Shown here: one piece after another, positions 1 to 10,454 of the stretch
Layout of the letters: each line of letters opens with the position of its first letter
Numbering within the stretch: position 1 is the stretch's first letter
Source: Brachionus koreanus
Taxonomy: Eukaryota > Rotifera > Eurotatoria > Ploima > Brachionidae
Direction of reading: 5' to 3'
NCBI GenBank assembly: GCA_016987375.1
Contig: PJRA01000519.1
Location: 1,740,826-1,788,706, forward strand
Length of the DNA stretch: 47,881 nucleotides
Notes under the pieces: generated by a model
What the model saw: only the letters and a program-made list of their open reading frames with translations
Databases searched by the model: none
Told to the model about the DNA's origin: nothing
Position numbers and translations under genes: made by a program

Positions 1-797
1 TTCTAAACGGTTATTTATTTCATTAAAGGTATTTGCTTCTAGCTTTATATTTAAAAGTTTTGTGATAGAAATATAATAACTTTTAGCTAATTTATAAATT
101 GCTTCTTTTGAAAAATAGCACAAAAGCGTAGAGCATCATGTACCGAAGTAATGTACGCATAAGCATATTTTGGCAAATTTTCATCCCAAGTCATTTGATC
201 TTCATCAATATATGACTTTATCATCATCTTGACGGTTTGAACGGTTTTCTCCCTTTGACCATCACATTGTGGATAAAAAAGCGTGGTTTTTAGTCTTTTA
301 ACATTAAGGTATTCATACACGAGATCGAGTGGTTTTGATTGAAATTGTGTTCCTTGATCGGTTAATATACTATCAGGTATACCATATTTGCAAAAAAACT
401 CATTGATTAATAGTGTTGCAATTTTTACTGCTGTCATGTCTTTCATGGGAAAGAATTCACAAAATTTTGCAAAGTGGCAAATAATTATTAATAAATATTT
501 GTTTAAACGGTTTGTTTTTTTAAATGGCTCTGCTATATCTACCGTTATTAGTTCATTCGGTCAACAAGGAGATAGAAAATGAAGTTCACCTTTGTTGGCA
601 CGAGTCGTATTTTTTACTTTTTGGCAAATTTGACACTCTTTAACCGCTTTTTTAATTTCTTGTCTAAGATACGGTCTATAAAATCTTCCCATAATTTTTG
701 CGGTTGTTTTATTTCGACCAAGGTGAGCGTTAAATACCGAACTATGAACATGATTTATTACGGTTTTAACAGCTTGAGCTGGTAACACAAATTGCAT
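1..797 (-). pseudogene. Integrase region of the Ty3/gypsy element (zinc finger plus catalytic core)
   Basis: The integrase would join element cDNA to host DNA. The N-terminal H2C2 zinc finger lies at about 600-760, with a CQICQKVK pair of cysteines preceded by the paired histidines. The catalytic core lies at 87-446, containing DSILTDQGTQFQS (second catalytic Asp) and a degenerate FYPQCDGQREKTVQ segment where HPQ(T/S)xGQxER is usual. The two parts are in different frames, separated by stops near 447-560. Below position 87 the coding potential continues to the window edge, so the integrase C-terminus is only partly present. A stop separates this region from the RNase H region upstream. Confidence 0.85.
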
Positions 798-800
798 TAC

Positions 801-1480
801 TTAAAAACCTTCTTCATTTTCATACATTCTATAGATAATGCCTTCGATCAAACGAAGTTTGTTGTATTGTTTGTATAAGAACTTTTGAGTCAAATTTTTA
901 ATTTTTATAATTTCTGGTTTTTTATCACCATTGGCTTTGATGAGTTCAATTTTCCAAACGAGGTCGTTTTCTTTTAGTTGTTCGGTTTTGTAAGTTATGT
1001 ATTCGTTATCGGTTTCAGAGCTCGGTACTTTAGCTATTATTTCTAAAGATTTTTTTGAGCTACTTGTACAAGTTTCAACTTCGACATTCTCATAACTTAC
1101 TTCTTCCACTTCAACGATTGCCCTTAAATTATCATTTTTGTCTTCGTCAGAATTTAAATTCGGTTCGTTTTCATCCGGTAAGCGCGAAAAACTATCGGCA
1201 ACTACATTCACCGGTCCAGGTATATATTCAATCTTTAAGTCATATATACTCACTCTAAGTAGCCATCTTTCTAAACGTGGATGCACATTTCTTTTGGACA
1301 AAATCTATGTGAGCGGTAAATGGTCTGTGTGCACAATAAACGGTGTACCATATAAGTATTCATGGTTCTCTTCGATTGCTTAAATGACAGATAACAATTC
1401 TTTTTCTGGCGTTGCGTAATTTGATTCAGCCGGTGTATAATTTTTTGAAAAGTACGCAATCGGTTTGAACTGTCCATCAT
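801..1480 (-). pseudogene. RNase H and connector region of the Ty3/gypsy element
   Basis: The RNase H domain is recognisable on the minus strand. One frame carries the typical end of the domain (IEYIPGPVNVVADSFSRLP, about 1170-1225) and another frame carries the YFSKNYTPAESNYATPEKE segment around 1400-1450. The frame change and an internal stop lie near 1300-1380. From about 800 to 1160 there is an acidic linker between RNase H and integrase, as in many Ty3/gypsy Pol proteins. The domain normally removes RNA from the RNA-DNA hybrid during reverse transcription. It is non-functional here because of the frame breaks. Confidence 0.8.
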
Positions 1481-1599
1481 CTTGTTCTTGTTCTAATACG
1501 GCCCCATATCCATAATCACAAGCATCGGTTTTCAAGTGCATGGTTTTTTCAAAATTAAGAATCCAAGTAAGTCGATTTCTTCAGCCGCTGGGACACATT

Positions 1600-2260
1600 T
1601 TTCCAACGATACTTTTAAATTTCATTCTCTCAGAACATTAATGCACTCAAATACTACATCTTCGTAAAACTTTAATCCAAATTTTTGACTGTTTGTAAAG
1701 ATGAACGAATCATCATTGTATACGTCTGCCAGTTTTCGGTTTATTAAATCCTTTAGAGCGTTTTCGATCACTCTTTGGAACCAAGCTGGTGCGGTTTTGA
1801 TGCCCATTGGCATACTTAAGTACTCATACAGCCTAAATTCACAAATAAATGCTGTATACTTTATTGAGTCCTCTTCAAAATGAATTTGATGATACGCGAT
1901 TTTATGTCCATTCGTGTTAATCTGTCTGATTCTACAAGTTTATTGAACAGATCTTTAATAGACGGTAACGGGTAGCTATCGCCTTTAATAATTTTATTTA
2001 ACGGTTTTTAATCGACGGTTATTCCAATCGATCCATCTTTTTTGTCTACGATGCGTAATGCTGAGCTCCACTCATTCCTGCTTTTTCTAATAATGCCGGC
2101 TTTAAGTTGCCTATCCAATTCTTCTTTTACTTTTTGTTTTAAATTGTACGGTAAAGGTCTGGATTTGGTCGTCAAGGGTTGCTGCATTGGATCGCTTAAT
2201 GCAATTTTGAACGCAATGTCTTTATTCCCGTCAACTCGGTTACAGAAGTAGCTGAAATGG
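1600..2260 (-). pseudogene. Reverse transcriptase region of the Ty3/gypsy element
   Basis: The minus strand encodes RT motifs spread over several frames. Near 2040-2130 is the N-terminal block ELDRQLKAGIIRKSR followed by a KKDGSIGITVD segment. Near 1780-1815 is MPMGIKTAPAWFQRV (the usual F/MPFGLxxAPxxFQ block). Near 1715 is VYNDDSFIF in place of the catalytic (Y/V)xDD; here the motif reads YNDD. Stops interrupt the frame near 1990 and 1900. The order and motifs are typical of Ty3/gypsy RT. The copy is broken and probably inactive. Confidence 0.88.
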
Positions 2261-2534
2261 TTTTTAGTTCATTAATAATTTTTTTACGAACAATTGAGAG
2301 TTCTGTTTGTTCAATATTTGTTGATTCATTAATTTGAGAAACTTCATTTACTTCTTCTAAGTTGTCTAGTTTTGACGATTTAATGTCCTTAATCTCTTCA
2401 GCTATTATTACTGCTTCAACAAACGGTTTTTCATCGGTTTGTTTAGATAGATATGGTTTGGTCTTTGTTGAATTGAGATTCATAATTTGGTTAAAATCGA
2501 TTATAACTTTGTTTTTGTTTTCGACAGTTTTCAC
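2196..2534 (-). pseudogene. Pol/Gag linker of the Ty3/gypsy element
   Basis: An open stretch of about 110 residues lies directly upstream of RT, rich in Glu, Lys, Ile and Asn (for example AEEIKDIKSSKLDNLEEV). It has no protease D(T/S)G motif that I can see. It probably represents the remains of the Gag-protease-RT junction after an internal deletion, because it lies between the Gag start (2586-2976) and the first RT block. The position supports membership of the element. The function is unassigned. Confidence 0.5.
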
Positions 2535-2585
2535 AGTTTCACGTTTATCGGTTCTCGGAGAATCGCTTGTTGAGATTGTCTCGAA

Positions 2586-2976
2586 TTAAATAGCCATCCA
2601 CGTTTGAAAATTGTAACTTTCGGTTAACATCGGTATTTTAATTTCGATTACATTCTTATCACCATGTCTATCGTTGATTGACTTATTTTGCTGTATTGAC
2701 AAGAATAACATTTGTGGTTGATGCATTGGCAGCATTTGAGTTGGATACGGTTTTTTCTTTTTTAAAATGCCTCCCTTTAGAAACAAGGTAGAGCACAATA
2801 ATAACAAGTATTGCAATAATAAATTCCTTTAGTTTTTCATGATAATCCAGTTCATCGTTCCAATCACAGTTTCTAAAACACTCGCTGCAAATGACTTGAT
2901 AAGGTCCACTACCAAAACTAACGGTTAAATAATTAAATACTCTATACGGTTTGTTTTCTTGGCTTCGCTTAAACTA
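2586..2976 (-). pseudogene. Gag N-terminal region with Cys cluster and predicted transmembrane segment
   Basis: Immediately after the primer binding site the minus strand is open, without an ATG at the beginning. It encodes a cysteine cluster (QVICSECFRNCDW, about 2850-2890), then a charged stretch, then a strongly hydrophobic segment FIIAILVIIVLYLV (about 2785-2830), then a basic GRHFKKEK. A frameshift at about 2690 leads into IEIKIPMLTESYNFQTWM (about 2590-2650), which resembles the start of a Ty3/gypsy Gag capsid domain (I-x-I-P-x-L/F ... F-x-x-W). The arrangement suggests a Gag with an N-terminal membrane anchor, which is unusual. Gag then breaks off at about 2585. The capsid resemblance is inference. 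Confidence 0.5.
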
Positions 2977-2986
2977 GGGACGCCAA
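2977..2986 (-). other. Primer binding site of the LTR element
   Basis: Reading the minus strand, TTGGCGTCCC starts directly after the LTR terminus ...TCAACA. This is the position and general form of a tRNA primer binding site for minus-strand cDNA synthesis. The tRNA was not identified. Confidence 0.7.
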
Positions 2987-3213
2987 TGTTGAGGTTTCAA
3001 GTGGAGGTGCTAGAACCAACGGTTATTTTTTATAGTTACTGTTAAGGTTTTAAATAATAGACGGACTCAAGGTTTAAACATTTTTATTCGAGACAATTTT
3101 ACTTTTTTAACAAAAAAACAAAACTTAATATTAACAATGTTTCATCACTAGTCCTTGACATAAGCCAAGTACTAGTGATGTGGAGTGAGGAGCTACAGAG
3201 TTAGTCCGCAACA
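2987..3213 (-). repeat. 5' long terminal repeat, 227 bp
   Basis: The segment begins TGTTG and ends CAACA on the plus strand, giving the inverted TG...CA termini expected of an LTR. On one side it abuts the primer binding site. It holds a perfect 10-bp inverted repeat (3143-3152 and 3171-3180). The partner LTR lies outside the window, so boundaries rest on the termini and the primer site, not on an LTR-LTR comparison. Confidence 0.72.
3143..3180. other. Stem-loop inside the LTR
   Basis: CATCACTAGT (3143-3152) and ACTAGTGATG (3171-3180) are perfect reverse complements with an 18-nt loop. CTTG and CAAG within the loop could extend the stem after a bulge. It could act in transcript ends or packaging of the element, but no function can be read from the sequence. 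Confidence 0.6.
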
Positions 3214-3405
3214 CAAATGAGTTAAAAAACTCTTCAATCCAATAATAATCTTCAATTTTTTAAAATTCCCTTCAATATTAATTAATAAATCATTATCCTT
3301 TTTTTGATAAAATCCAATTGTCTCTTTAGGATTATTGGACTTTTCTTTTAATCTCATTCCTAGCTCCTTAGAAAATTTGTTTTGTGTGTTTCAAAACGTT
3401 TATCT
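3196..3405 (-). pseudogene. Coding remnant of unknown function running into the LTR
   Basis: The minus strand is open for about 70 codons, including KELGMRLKEKSNNPKETIG and NIEGNFKKLKIIIGLKSF, and terminates inside the LTR (stop at about 3196). Composition is Lys/Asn/Ile-rich, as in other genes here. The LTR begins at 3213, so the original reading frame appears to have been cut by the element insertion and the last residues are LTR-derived. I do not recognise the family. It could also be a chance open stretch in AT-rich DNA. Confidence 0.3.
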
Positions 3406-3659
3406 ACAAGAGCGTGAAATATGCATACTATATGGAAAATATGCAAAAATTCAAGTCAGTCTCAGTTATAAATATTAATCATATTACAATATATTGAATT
3501 AATATAAAATTAACAAATTCTATTGTTAGCTTAAAATTATAAAATTTCCTATCTTTTAAGCTTTCTTCTAAGTGTTTTATCAATTGACTGAATATCAAAT
3601 ACAAATGACTAGAAGAAGTGTAGTTATCACCTGATAAGTCCTATGTACCTAATTTAAAA

Positions 3660-4890
3660 ATAATAATTAAAACGCTTTAAAAATTATTTTTCTAGATTAA
3701 TTCCTTTGATTAAACGGTTCAAGAATATCTAAAACTAAACTGGCATTGTTAAAATCTTCTAAATCTAAGAGTATATTTTCTTCTTCGTTTAAGTCTTTTG
3801 AAATTGCAGTCAAAGATTTTCTAATTTTCATTGCTCTATCTATCATGTCAAAATTCGAATTCCATCTGATTTCAATATCAAGCGATACTGACTATTCTTT
3901 CTCTTTACATGCCTTCTGGTGAGCTGTTAAATCGGCTTCCAATTTCGAAAACGCATTAACTTTTTTACAAACATATCTTATTTTTGAAATCGATTGACTT
4001 ATTTCTTTACAGTCGAGACCATATTTTACAGCTAAATTTAAGATATGAGCCGAACATCGCATGTAAATGATTGAATTTATTGTAAGATCAGCTTGTAAGA
4101 ATTCCATTCCACTAACCATATTTGGTGCATTGTCTGTAGTTAATGACAGGACTTTGTGATTTAAATCAAATTCGTTTAGAGTCTTATAGATAAGCAAGTA
4201 ACAATAAAAAATATTTATTTTTGAAGATTTGTTTGAAAAAATACTTTTTTTAAAGAATCGCATAAATGCAATCCATCGTGTGGATGTGGAAAAATAAAAT
4301 AATCGAGAACAATTTTTTCTTAACCAATTCGTTGTCAATGAAAAAACAATTAACGGTCATATAGGGTTCGTTTCCTTAAGAGACCCAACCGTCTGTTGAT
4401 AGGTTAACCTTTAAAAAATTAAATTTAGTTATTTCTCTTATCAAAAAACTTTCAAATTAAGAAATATATTTACCAAAGAGTCTAAGCTACTTATTAAAGC
4501 TTTAAGTTTGATTATTGAAGTTTCAAATTCAATATCCAATAGACGAGATATTGTATATCTTTCTAGAACTACATAACGCTTATCCATTAAATAACAGAAT
4601 TTCAAAAAAGACTTAGAATTAACAACTGAACAATAAAATCTAACAAGGCTTTTGTTCTTTTATTTTGATCGACTGTATTATGTTTTTTGGGCATTTTCAT
4701 TTAAAAGCCCCATTTGTTCATTTGAATTCTTAGGTCTTATTATAAACGAATGATATTTTTCCAAATGATCTATGATGTTTGAATTACCAGTTGTCGCCTT
4801 CCATTTTTGAGAACATTTTTTATTTAAACAATTTTTTATTTTTTGTAATTTTTGATAATATTTTTAAAATGATATTCAATGAAAAATTTT
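3660..4890 (-). pseudogene. hAT-family transposase pseudogene (BED zinc finger plus catalytic region)
   Basis: On the minus strand a BED-type zinc finger is readable at about 4730-4810 (KCSQKWKATTGNSNIIDHL followed by EKYH), which is C-x-C...H-x-H in layout. Downstream, 3892-4338 carries LSLTTDNAPNMVSGMEFLQ and RCSAHILNLAVKYGLDC, the conserved hAT catalytic-domain blocks around the second Asp and the C-A-H-x-L-N motif. Stops and frameshifts at about 4340-4700 and below 3890 break it. hAT transposases excise and insert DNA by a DDE mechanism. The copy differs from the second hAT element in the window, so they are separate insertions. Confidence 0.8.
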
Positions 4891-5065
4891 TCAAAAAAGC
4901 AAATATTTAAGAATTGAATCATAGAATTAAATAAGGAAAGTAATTTTGAGAGAAAGTCTAGACGTTTTTGGCTTGTTTTCTAATTTTTAGAGAAAACATT
5001 ATTTTCATATGTACGATCCTTCTATATTATCAAATATAATTTTTTTAAAATAAATTTACTCTTTC

Positions 5066-5220
5066 GTAGGGTTAAAATCGACTTCAAGCCGGTTTTTTAA
5101 AACTAGTTCCATTTTCAAGCCGGTTTTTTAAAACCAGTTCCATTTGTTAAAGCCGATTTTAAAGGCAGTTTTATTTTAGAGCCGGTTTTAAAAAATGGAA
5201 CCGGTCTACCAGTCCTAGTT
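5066..5220. repeat. Direct and inverted AGCCGGTTTT repeats, probable hAT subterminal region
   Basis: AAGCCGGTTTTTTAAAAC occurs twice in tandem (about 5094 and 5119), followed by variants AAGCCGATTTTAAAGGC and AGCCGGTTTTAAAAAATGG, and then the reverse-facing GGAACCGGTCTACCAG. Clusters of short repeats like this are usual near hAT ends. The region lies upstream of the hAT remnant at 3660-4890, and the element could end near CCAGTCCTAG (about 5207-5218). The partner terminus was not found. Confidence 0.5.
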
Positions 5221-5299
5221 TACAATTACTTCAATAAATACAATTAATACGGTTAAATATACTTTTTTATTAACAAAAAGATGAAGAAGAAGTCTTACA

Positions 5300-5670
5300 T
5301 ATTAAGTTTCCTCATCTGGCTCTTTTAGTTCTTTTTCCGCCTTTCGCTTTAATTTGGGTGATAATAAAGCTTCGTTCTCATTTTTTTTTTAAGACCAGAC
5401 TCTCTTGATCTTTCTTATTAATGATTTGATTCATTTTGAAAAGTTACTTTATGTAAATGATGAAAGGGATGCTTTTGTTCTGGTTTTTCGTATACAATCG
5501 CGACCTCTTCAATATTATCATTTTTTTTCATGCTTTCTTCATTTCTTTTTGTATTTTTTTTTCATCGTTAGAATCATCTATTTCACTTTGTGATGTAAAT
5601 TCTTGGATTTCTATTTGTTTCTTTTTTTTCCGATAAGTTTAATTTCATTTTTTGATTTAGGTGCCACAAT
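5300..5670 (-). pseudogene. Lys/Glu-rich coding remnant, unassigned
   Basis: The minus strand carries three short open pieces in different frames: one with IEIQEFTSQSEIDDSNDEKK, one with EEVAIVYEKPEQKHPFHHLH, and one with SPKLKRKAEKELKEPDEET ending at a stop near 5301. They lie in order and are separated by single-frame shifts near 5530 and 5370, so they look like one decayed gene with a charged C-terminus. No domain is recognisable. It could be part of the neighbouring hAT element or a host gene scrap. Confidence 0.35.
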
Positions 5671-6110
5671 AAATTTTTATCTAATGTCCAAAGAAAAAAA
5701 GTACGAGAATTTCAAAAAATTTTTTTAGCCAAAAAATCCATGAAGAAAGCCAAAGAAAAAAGCACGTTTTACTAAGAAAGAGACTTTTCTAATTATCACA
5801 GATAATGTACATGAGAAATAAAAGAAAATATTTTGTGAAAAAAATTCGATACTTTTTAAAAGTTTCAAATTCAAAATATTCTGTCCCGTCAAAAAATTTA
5901 AATTTTTTAATTTCAATTTTAAATATTTTAAAAATAAGTTAACTTTTTAGTATTTAAAAAAATTAATTTCTAAAAATAATTCTAAATCCAAAAAATTCAT
6001 GTAGCCTTCCTGGAAATATTATAAAATTTATTGAAGTACGATAACTTTTGTTAAAAATTTAATAATTATTTAAGAAATTTTTTATTTAATTATCCTTTTA
6101 AGATTTTAAA
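5671..6110. other. AT-rich stretch without recognisable gene
   Basis: This stretch is made of short A and T runs. A 63-codon open frame on the minus strand is Phe-rich and low in complexity, and I treat it as chance. I see no RNA gene or repeat with boundaries. Confidence 0.5.
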
Positions 6111-6279
6111 TATAAGGATCAAACAATTGAAACAAAAGGCTTCGATTCTTCAGAAAAGTTAGCTTTTGAAATCCATGAAAAATATGGATCAGTAGTAGTT
6201 GTATTAGAAAATATAGATTTAAATTAGGTATTTTTTTTTTTAAAATTGATATTTTTTTGCCAAGAATTTAAATTAATAA

Positions 6280-6720
6280 AGGATTTCGTATGTGTCGTCT
6301 GAGAAAATGTTCTAAACTCACTGATTTTCAAAAGTTACAGCGCGCACTATGGTTTAAACAATTAAATGATATAGATTTTGAAAAATATATTTTTGCTGAC
6401 GAAACAACACTTATAGTCTTTGATAAGCCAAGATACCAACTGAGACTTCCATCATCTCAACCGGAAGCCATTCCCTGTTCTTAAAAATTTGAGAGCAAAA
6501 TAAATATATGGGGTGCTATTTCATTTAAGGGAGTCACTGATTTTGCAGTAATTTTTTTTTTTTTAATTTTTACTAAAGCTTTTTAAAAAAACAATGTATT
6601 CAGATCTTTATAGGGATATATTGGCGGAGTTTTTGTTAAAATTTATCTCTCAAAATATGATACAGTATTTAAATTGTATCAGGATAACGATCAATCTTTT
6701 TAGATCATCTTTAGTCATTA
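6280..6720 (+). pseudogene. Tc1/mariner-like transposase fragment
   Basis: The plus strand encodes KCSKLTDFQKLQRALWF followed by DIDFEKYIFADETT, matching the Tc1-type block with the second catalytic Asp (F-x-D-E-x-x-F). A stop at about 6482 is followed in another frame by KINIWGAISFKGVTDF (the V-W-G-x-I-x-x-x-G block) and then YQDNDQSF, which corresponds to the Q-D-N-D-P-x-H segment. The N-terminal DNA-binding part is missing, several stops are present, and no terminal inverted repeats were found. A short open piece at 6119-6226 may or may not belong to it. Confidence 0.75.
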
Positions 6721-6834
6721 TTAAAGAATACATTTCAAAACAATATTCTGGATCGTAATTTCTAACTTTTAAAAATAATTTTTTATTTTAAAAAAATAAT
6801 TAAAATGCTAAATAAATGTTTTTTTCAGTCTAGA

Positions 6835-7105
6835 ATGCCAATAATCAAATCTATTTCGTTAAAATAGGGCTCTTGAAGTTCTGTGCTGCCACGGATCTGG
6901 TATAAATTAAAACAAAAATCAATAGCTAGCTGTAATATTGAAGTAAATTCACCAATCTTGAATGTTCACGTATAATTTTAAGCTCATCATCTTACAAAAA
7001 TTTTCAAGTCAACTAACAGATTCATTCCATAAACAAACAATAAATGAACAATAATCAAGATTAGTTAGAAAAATTGTTTTAAAAAACTTCAAAGACTGAC
7101 TTGAA
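6835..7105 (-). pseudogene. LINE reverse-transcriptase C-terminal scrap
   Basis: The minus strand shows FFKTIFLTNLDYCSFIVCLW near 7030-7085 and YQIRGSTELQEPYFNEIDL near 6850-6905. These resemble the C-terminal part of LINE ORF2 (L-P-x-F-D-Y-C-S) and the final T-R-x-S-x-x-x-x-P block. The matching scrap in block B is 36675-36930, so the insertion predates the duplication. It has frameshifts and no intact domain. Confidence 0.55.
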
Positions 7106-9421
7106 GTGATACAAAAATAATTTTTAAAAAATTTCAAAAATTAAAAAAAAAATTCAATTTAGTAAAAGACATCCGACTGAAAATTTTAGTAAATAAACAA
7201 AAGTAATGTTTAAGGTCTAAGACTGAAATAAGTATGATATTCTTTTAATCAAATTAGCTTTGTTTGGTTAAAAATAAAGCATTTTTCAGGTAAATTAACT
7301 TTTAAAGCTATTTTTGTCAAGTAATCAAATTTATTTGAAAAAATTATGCGTCGATGATAATTTTTACAAGGAAATTGATTAAGAAAGTGGTGTTTGAAAA
7401 GCATTATTGATGTAAAATTTAATCAGAATGAATCAAAAGGAAGCAAAATAATCAAAATAATAATGCTTAATGTACTTTACTAAAATCATATATCATGTTA
7501 TTAATAACTATTTTTTTTGTTCATTTAAACATAAAAATAAATAAAATATCTTTTAGAAATTTTTAACATCATATTTTTTATTTATTATTTTATTGAAAAA
7601 ATTATTTTTGTGACAAAAATTTCTATTTCAATAATTTGCTGTGTTTCAAAGTGCATTTGAGTTATCTTTGCATGCATTTAATTTTTGCAGAAATTTGCAG
7701 ACATAAAAAATTAAGTTTATTATTGAATGTTTAAAAATATTTGAAAAATAAGAGGAAAGAAAACTTTTTGGTGGTTGGTTAATTTTTCGCCATTTTTCAC
7801 TAAGATCACTTTTTTATTTCTTGATTTTTAAATTTTTAATATTAAATCAAAATAAGGGTTGATTAGAATAAATATTAAAAAGTAAATGACAAGTTTTATT
7901 CTAAGCAAAAATTTTCCAATGTTTGCCACTTAAAATATCTCTTAAAACATTTGATTTGCAAACAATGTTTAAAATTTTTTTATGAATTTTAAAACTTTAT
8001 CTTAAATTATATTATTAATATGAATATAAAACCTGATTAGACTCTTGAAGATTTGGAAAATCTAATTAGTAAAGGAATAAAGATAACATTTAGAAATATA
8101 AGGAAAAAGTAAAGTGAGACTTGAACGATTAAAGTATTTACTGCTGAGAGAAAAAGCATTTCTTGTTAAGAGGCAAACAGAAAAAGAGATAAATGGCTTT
8201 TGTTGATGGACCTTTATCTTGTCCTCAAGGGTTAGAGTGCGTCTGTCTGTACTCTTCTATGCATTGTATAAATTTTAAATATGCATTAAAGTTCATCAAA
8301 TTCTCGACAAAATGGTCGGTGGACGCAACGATTTGAATAATTCCTAATAACATCCGACCGCGGTCTAAGTCCTAGTAAAAAACAGGTGGTTCTTAATTTA
8401 GCTTAAGCACCAACTTTAGCTTAATATATTACTTTTATTGCATCTTCTTCATTTTAAATATTTTATATTTTTTTCAATTGTTTATTTTATTTAATTTTTT
8501 AAAAAAAGTTTATCTCTTAAAAAAAAGACTTTTACAATATTTTACGAAAAATTACAAAATATTTCTTTTTAAGAAAATTAATCTATAAATATTTGAAATT
8601 CAAATATAATTGAAAAACTGTAATTTTACATAAATAAACGTTATTTCTTGTCAATTATAGTGATTTTACAAAATTGCAAAATTTATGGTTAATTTACAAT
8701 TTTTAGTTTAATAATAACGTTGATTTACTTACCTCGTAGCAAATCATTTATGTAAATGTACTTAATCTTTTTTTTGTAAAGTTTGTCTTAAAATTAATTT
8801 AAAAGTATTTGTTTACTTTGATTCAAATTAAATTTAAAACTGAAAACTGAAATTTAAAAATAAATTACAAACAAGTAATAGAATAAAAAAATTCAAGACA
8901 AATTTTAAAAAATATAAATTTATAAACTACCATGTCCAATTTACCATTACAATAAATTCGACTAGAAAACCTCGTTTTTTTATTTTTCTTATTTATTTAA
9001 TTATTTAATTCAATTTTAAAAAAATAATTCACAGACATATTTTTTTAAACTTGGTTGTTTGTTATCAATTGTGCCATTTATATTTATTCAATCAAAATAA
9101 TTTTTCTTTATTTTATAAAAAATTTGAGCTATTCTTTCATTAGAATCAAACACACTTTCAAATTTTTTTTATCTAAAATTTAAATTAAAAATTTATTTAA
9201 AGGCGACTTAAATGGTTGTAATTTTTAGAATATTTAGACATATCTTTTGAAATGATGACTAGAAAATTATTTTATTTAGCACATTGGATATCTAAATTCT
9301 TTTAGAAAAAGGAAATTCATAATTTTCTATGAAAGCAAAATTAAAATTTTTTTTTTTTTTTAAAAATAATATAAACTAAATTTTTTTTAAAAAAGATATC
9401 TCACTTAACTAAAATATTCAA
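7106..9421. other. Intergenic AT-rich DNA upstream of GPCR A1
   Basis: There is no supported gene. The parts 7106-7760 and about 8570-9421 are recognisably similar to block B (36930-37575 and 38450-39252), while 7770-8460 has no counterpart there. A less AT-rich patch at 8195-8380 (for example GGTCGGTGGACGCAACG and GACCGCGGTCTAAG) suggests a transposon scrap that I cannot name. The promoter of the GPCR should lie in the right-hand part. Confidence 0.5.
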
Positions 9422-10417
9422 ATGAATTTATCAAATTTGACAACAAACGAAAAAAGTGAAGAATTTGGATTTTATGTAACAAACTATTTGGATTTAATTG
9501 TTCGATTTATCTCATTTTTTATTCACATCTTATACGGTCTAATTGTACTTTGGAACAAAAAACTACAAAAACGATCTTACATTTACATGCATCATGTTAA
9601 CTTTGTTTCTTTTGTGTACATACTGCATTTTGTCTGCTATTTTTTTAATAGAACTGTAAGCTTGGGAGATGAATACATATTGACTTCTACTGTGTGCACA
9701 CTTAGCGAAATAGTATGGCGCTTATTATCGTTCTTGCGGACCTATTCAATACTCTTGCTAGCCTTTTACCGCTATTTGGCGGTCTCTTCTCTAAACACGC
9801 ATAAAAAAATAAACTCCAATCTTTTTTATCTTTTAATACCGATTTTGATTACATGGCTAGTAGCAGGTCTTTTTACACTAGTGGTCAGACTAAGCATAAA
9901 GACAACACATTCAAGATTTTTTTGCACCCCCGGCTTTGCCAATAGAGTCTCACTAATTATTGCAAATCAAGTAGTAGTAGCTATTGTTTGTAATCTAATA
10001 CCAGTTGGCCTAGTAGTATTCATATATGTGAGAATAATCCAAGAGCTTAAATCTAAAAGTAAAAATTTGAACAAAGGAGCTAAGCAAAATTCAAAACATT
10101 CGAATAGGTCTCATTTGAATTTTGCCAAACAATTTATTCTTATAAATATTTTCAATGTACTTAGCTCAATGGTTTCCATTTTGGTCAATCTAGCTATGGT
10201 ATTGGCTTCATATCAAAATTTTAGATTTGAAGATAAAGATGTTGAGTTTATTAACGTGGATGAATTGTTTGTTGAGTTAAGACCGGCATTTAGAGCTGTA
10301 TTTATCACATTTCAAACAGGTCTACCAATTTTATCCATTGTTTACAATCCCGATTTGAATTATCTAAAGAGCTTTTTTAAAAAATCATCAACTATTTCAT
10401 CAAGTGGAGTGCAATAA
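9422..10417 (+). CDS. Rhodopsin-like GPCR, copy A1
   Basis: This is an intact single-exon 331-residue seven-transmembrane receptor. Hydrophobic helices lie at about 22-44, 54-75, 93-121, 134-156, 178-206, 234-263 and 288-313. Cys92 at the top of TM3 and Cys168 in extracellular loop 2 (FFCTPGF) are placed for the conserved disulfide. YRYLAV (116-121) stands where DRY is usual, and YNPDLNY (308-314) where NPxxY is usual. The N-terminus has two glycosylation sequons (NLS, NLT). Intracellular loop 3 is basic (about 209-235). The start is the first in-frame ATG, with matching upstream sequence in the second copy. Ligand is unknown. An AATAAA lies about 50 bp after the stop. The nearest known type would be peptide-receptor-like class A GPCRs, by general resemblance only. 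Confidence 0.9.
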   Translation: MNLSNLTTNEKSEEFGFYVTNYLDLIVRFISFFIHILYGLIVLWNKKLQKRSYIYMHHVNFVSFVYILHFVCYFFNRTVSLGDEYILTSTVCTLSEIVWRLLSFLRTYSILLLAFYRYLAVSSLNTHKKINSNLFYLLIPILITWLVAGLFTLVVRLSIKTTHSRFFCTPGFANRVSLIIANQVVVAIVCNLIPVGLVVFIYVRIIQELKSKSKNLNKGAKQNSKHSNRSHLNFAKQFILINIFNVLSSMVSILVNLAMVLASYQNFRFEDKDVEFINVDELFVELRPAFRAVFITFQTGLPILSIVYNPDLNYLKSFFKKSSTISSSGVQ

Positions 10418-10454
10418 CAGATAGTTGTTTTGTTCGTTTAAAAGTCATACACAA

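Larger units (their letters stand above)
1..3213 (-). mobile_element. Ty3/gypsy-type LTR retrotransposon, 5' part, degenerate
   Basis: This is an LTR retrotransposon on the minus strand, running off the left edge so the 3' LTR is not in the window. Reading from high to low coordinates the order is LTR, primer binding site, Gag start, (large Gag/protease gap), RT, RNase H, integrase zinc finger, integrase core. RT-RNase H-integrase is the Ty3/gypsy (Metaviridae) order. Only about 0.7 kb separates the primer site from the start of RT, so most of Gag and the protease are deleted. Frameshifts and stops break every domain, so the copy cannot be autonomous. Family assignment is from domain order and motifs and was not checked by search. 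Confidence 0.9.
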
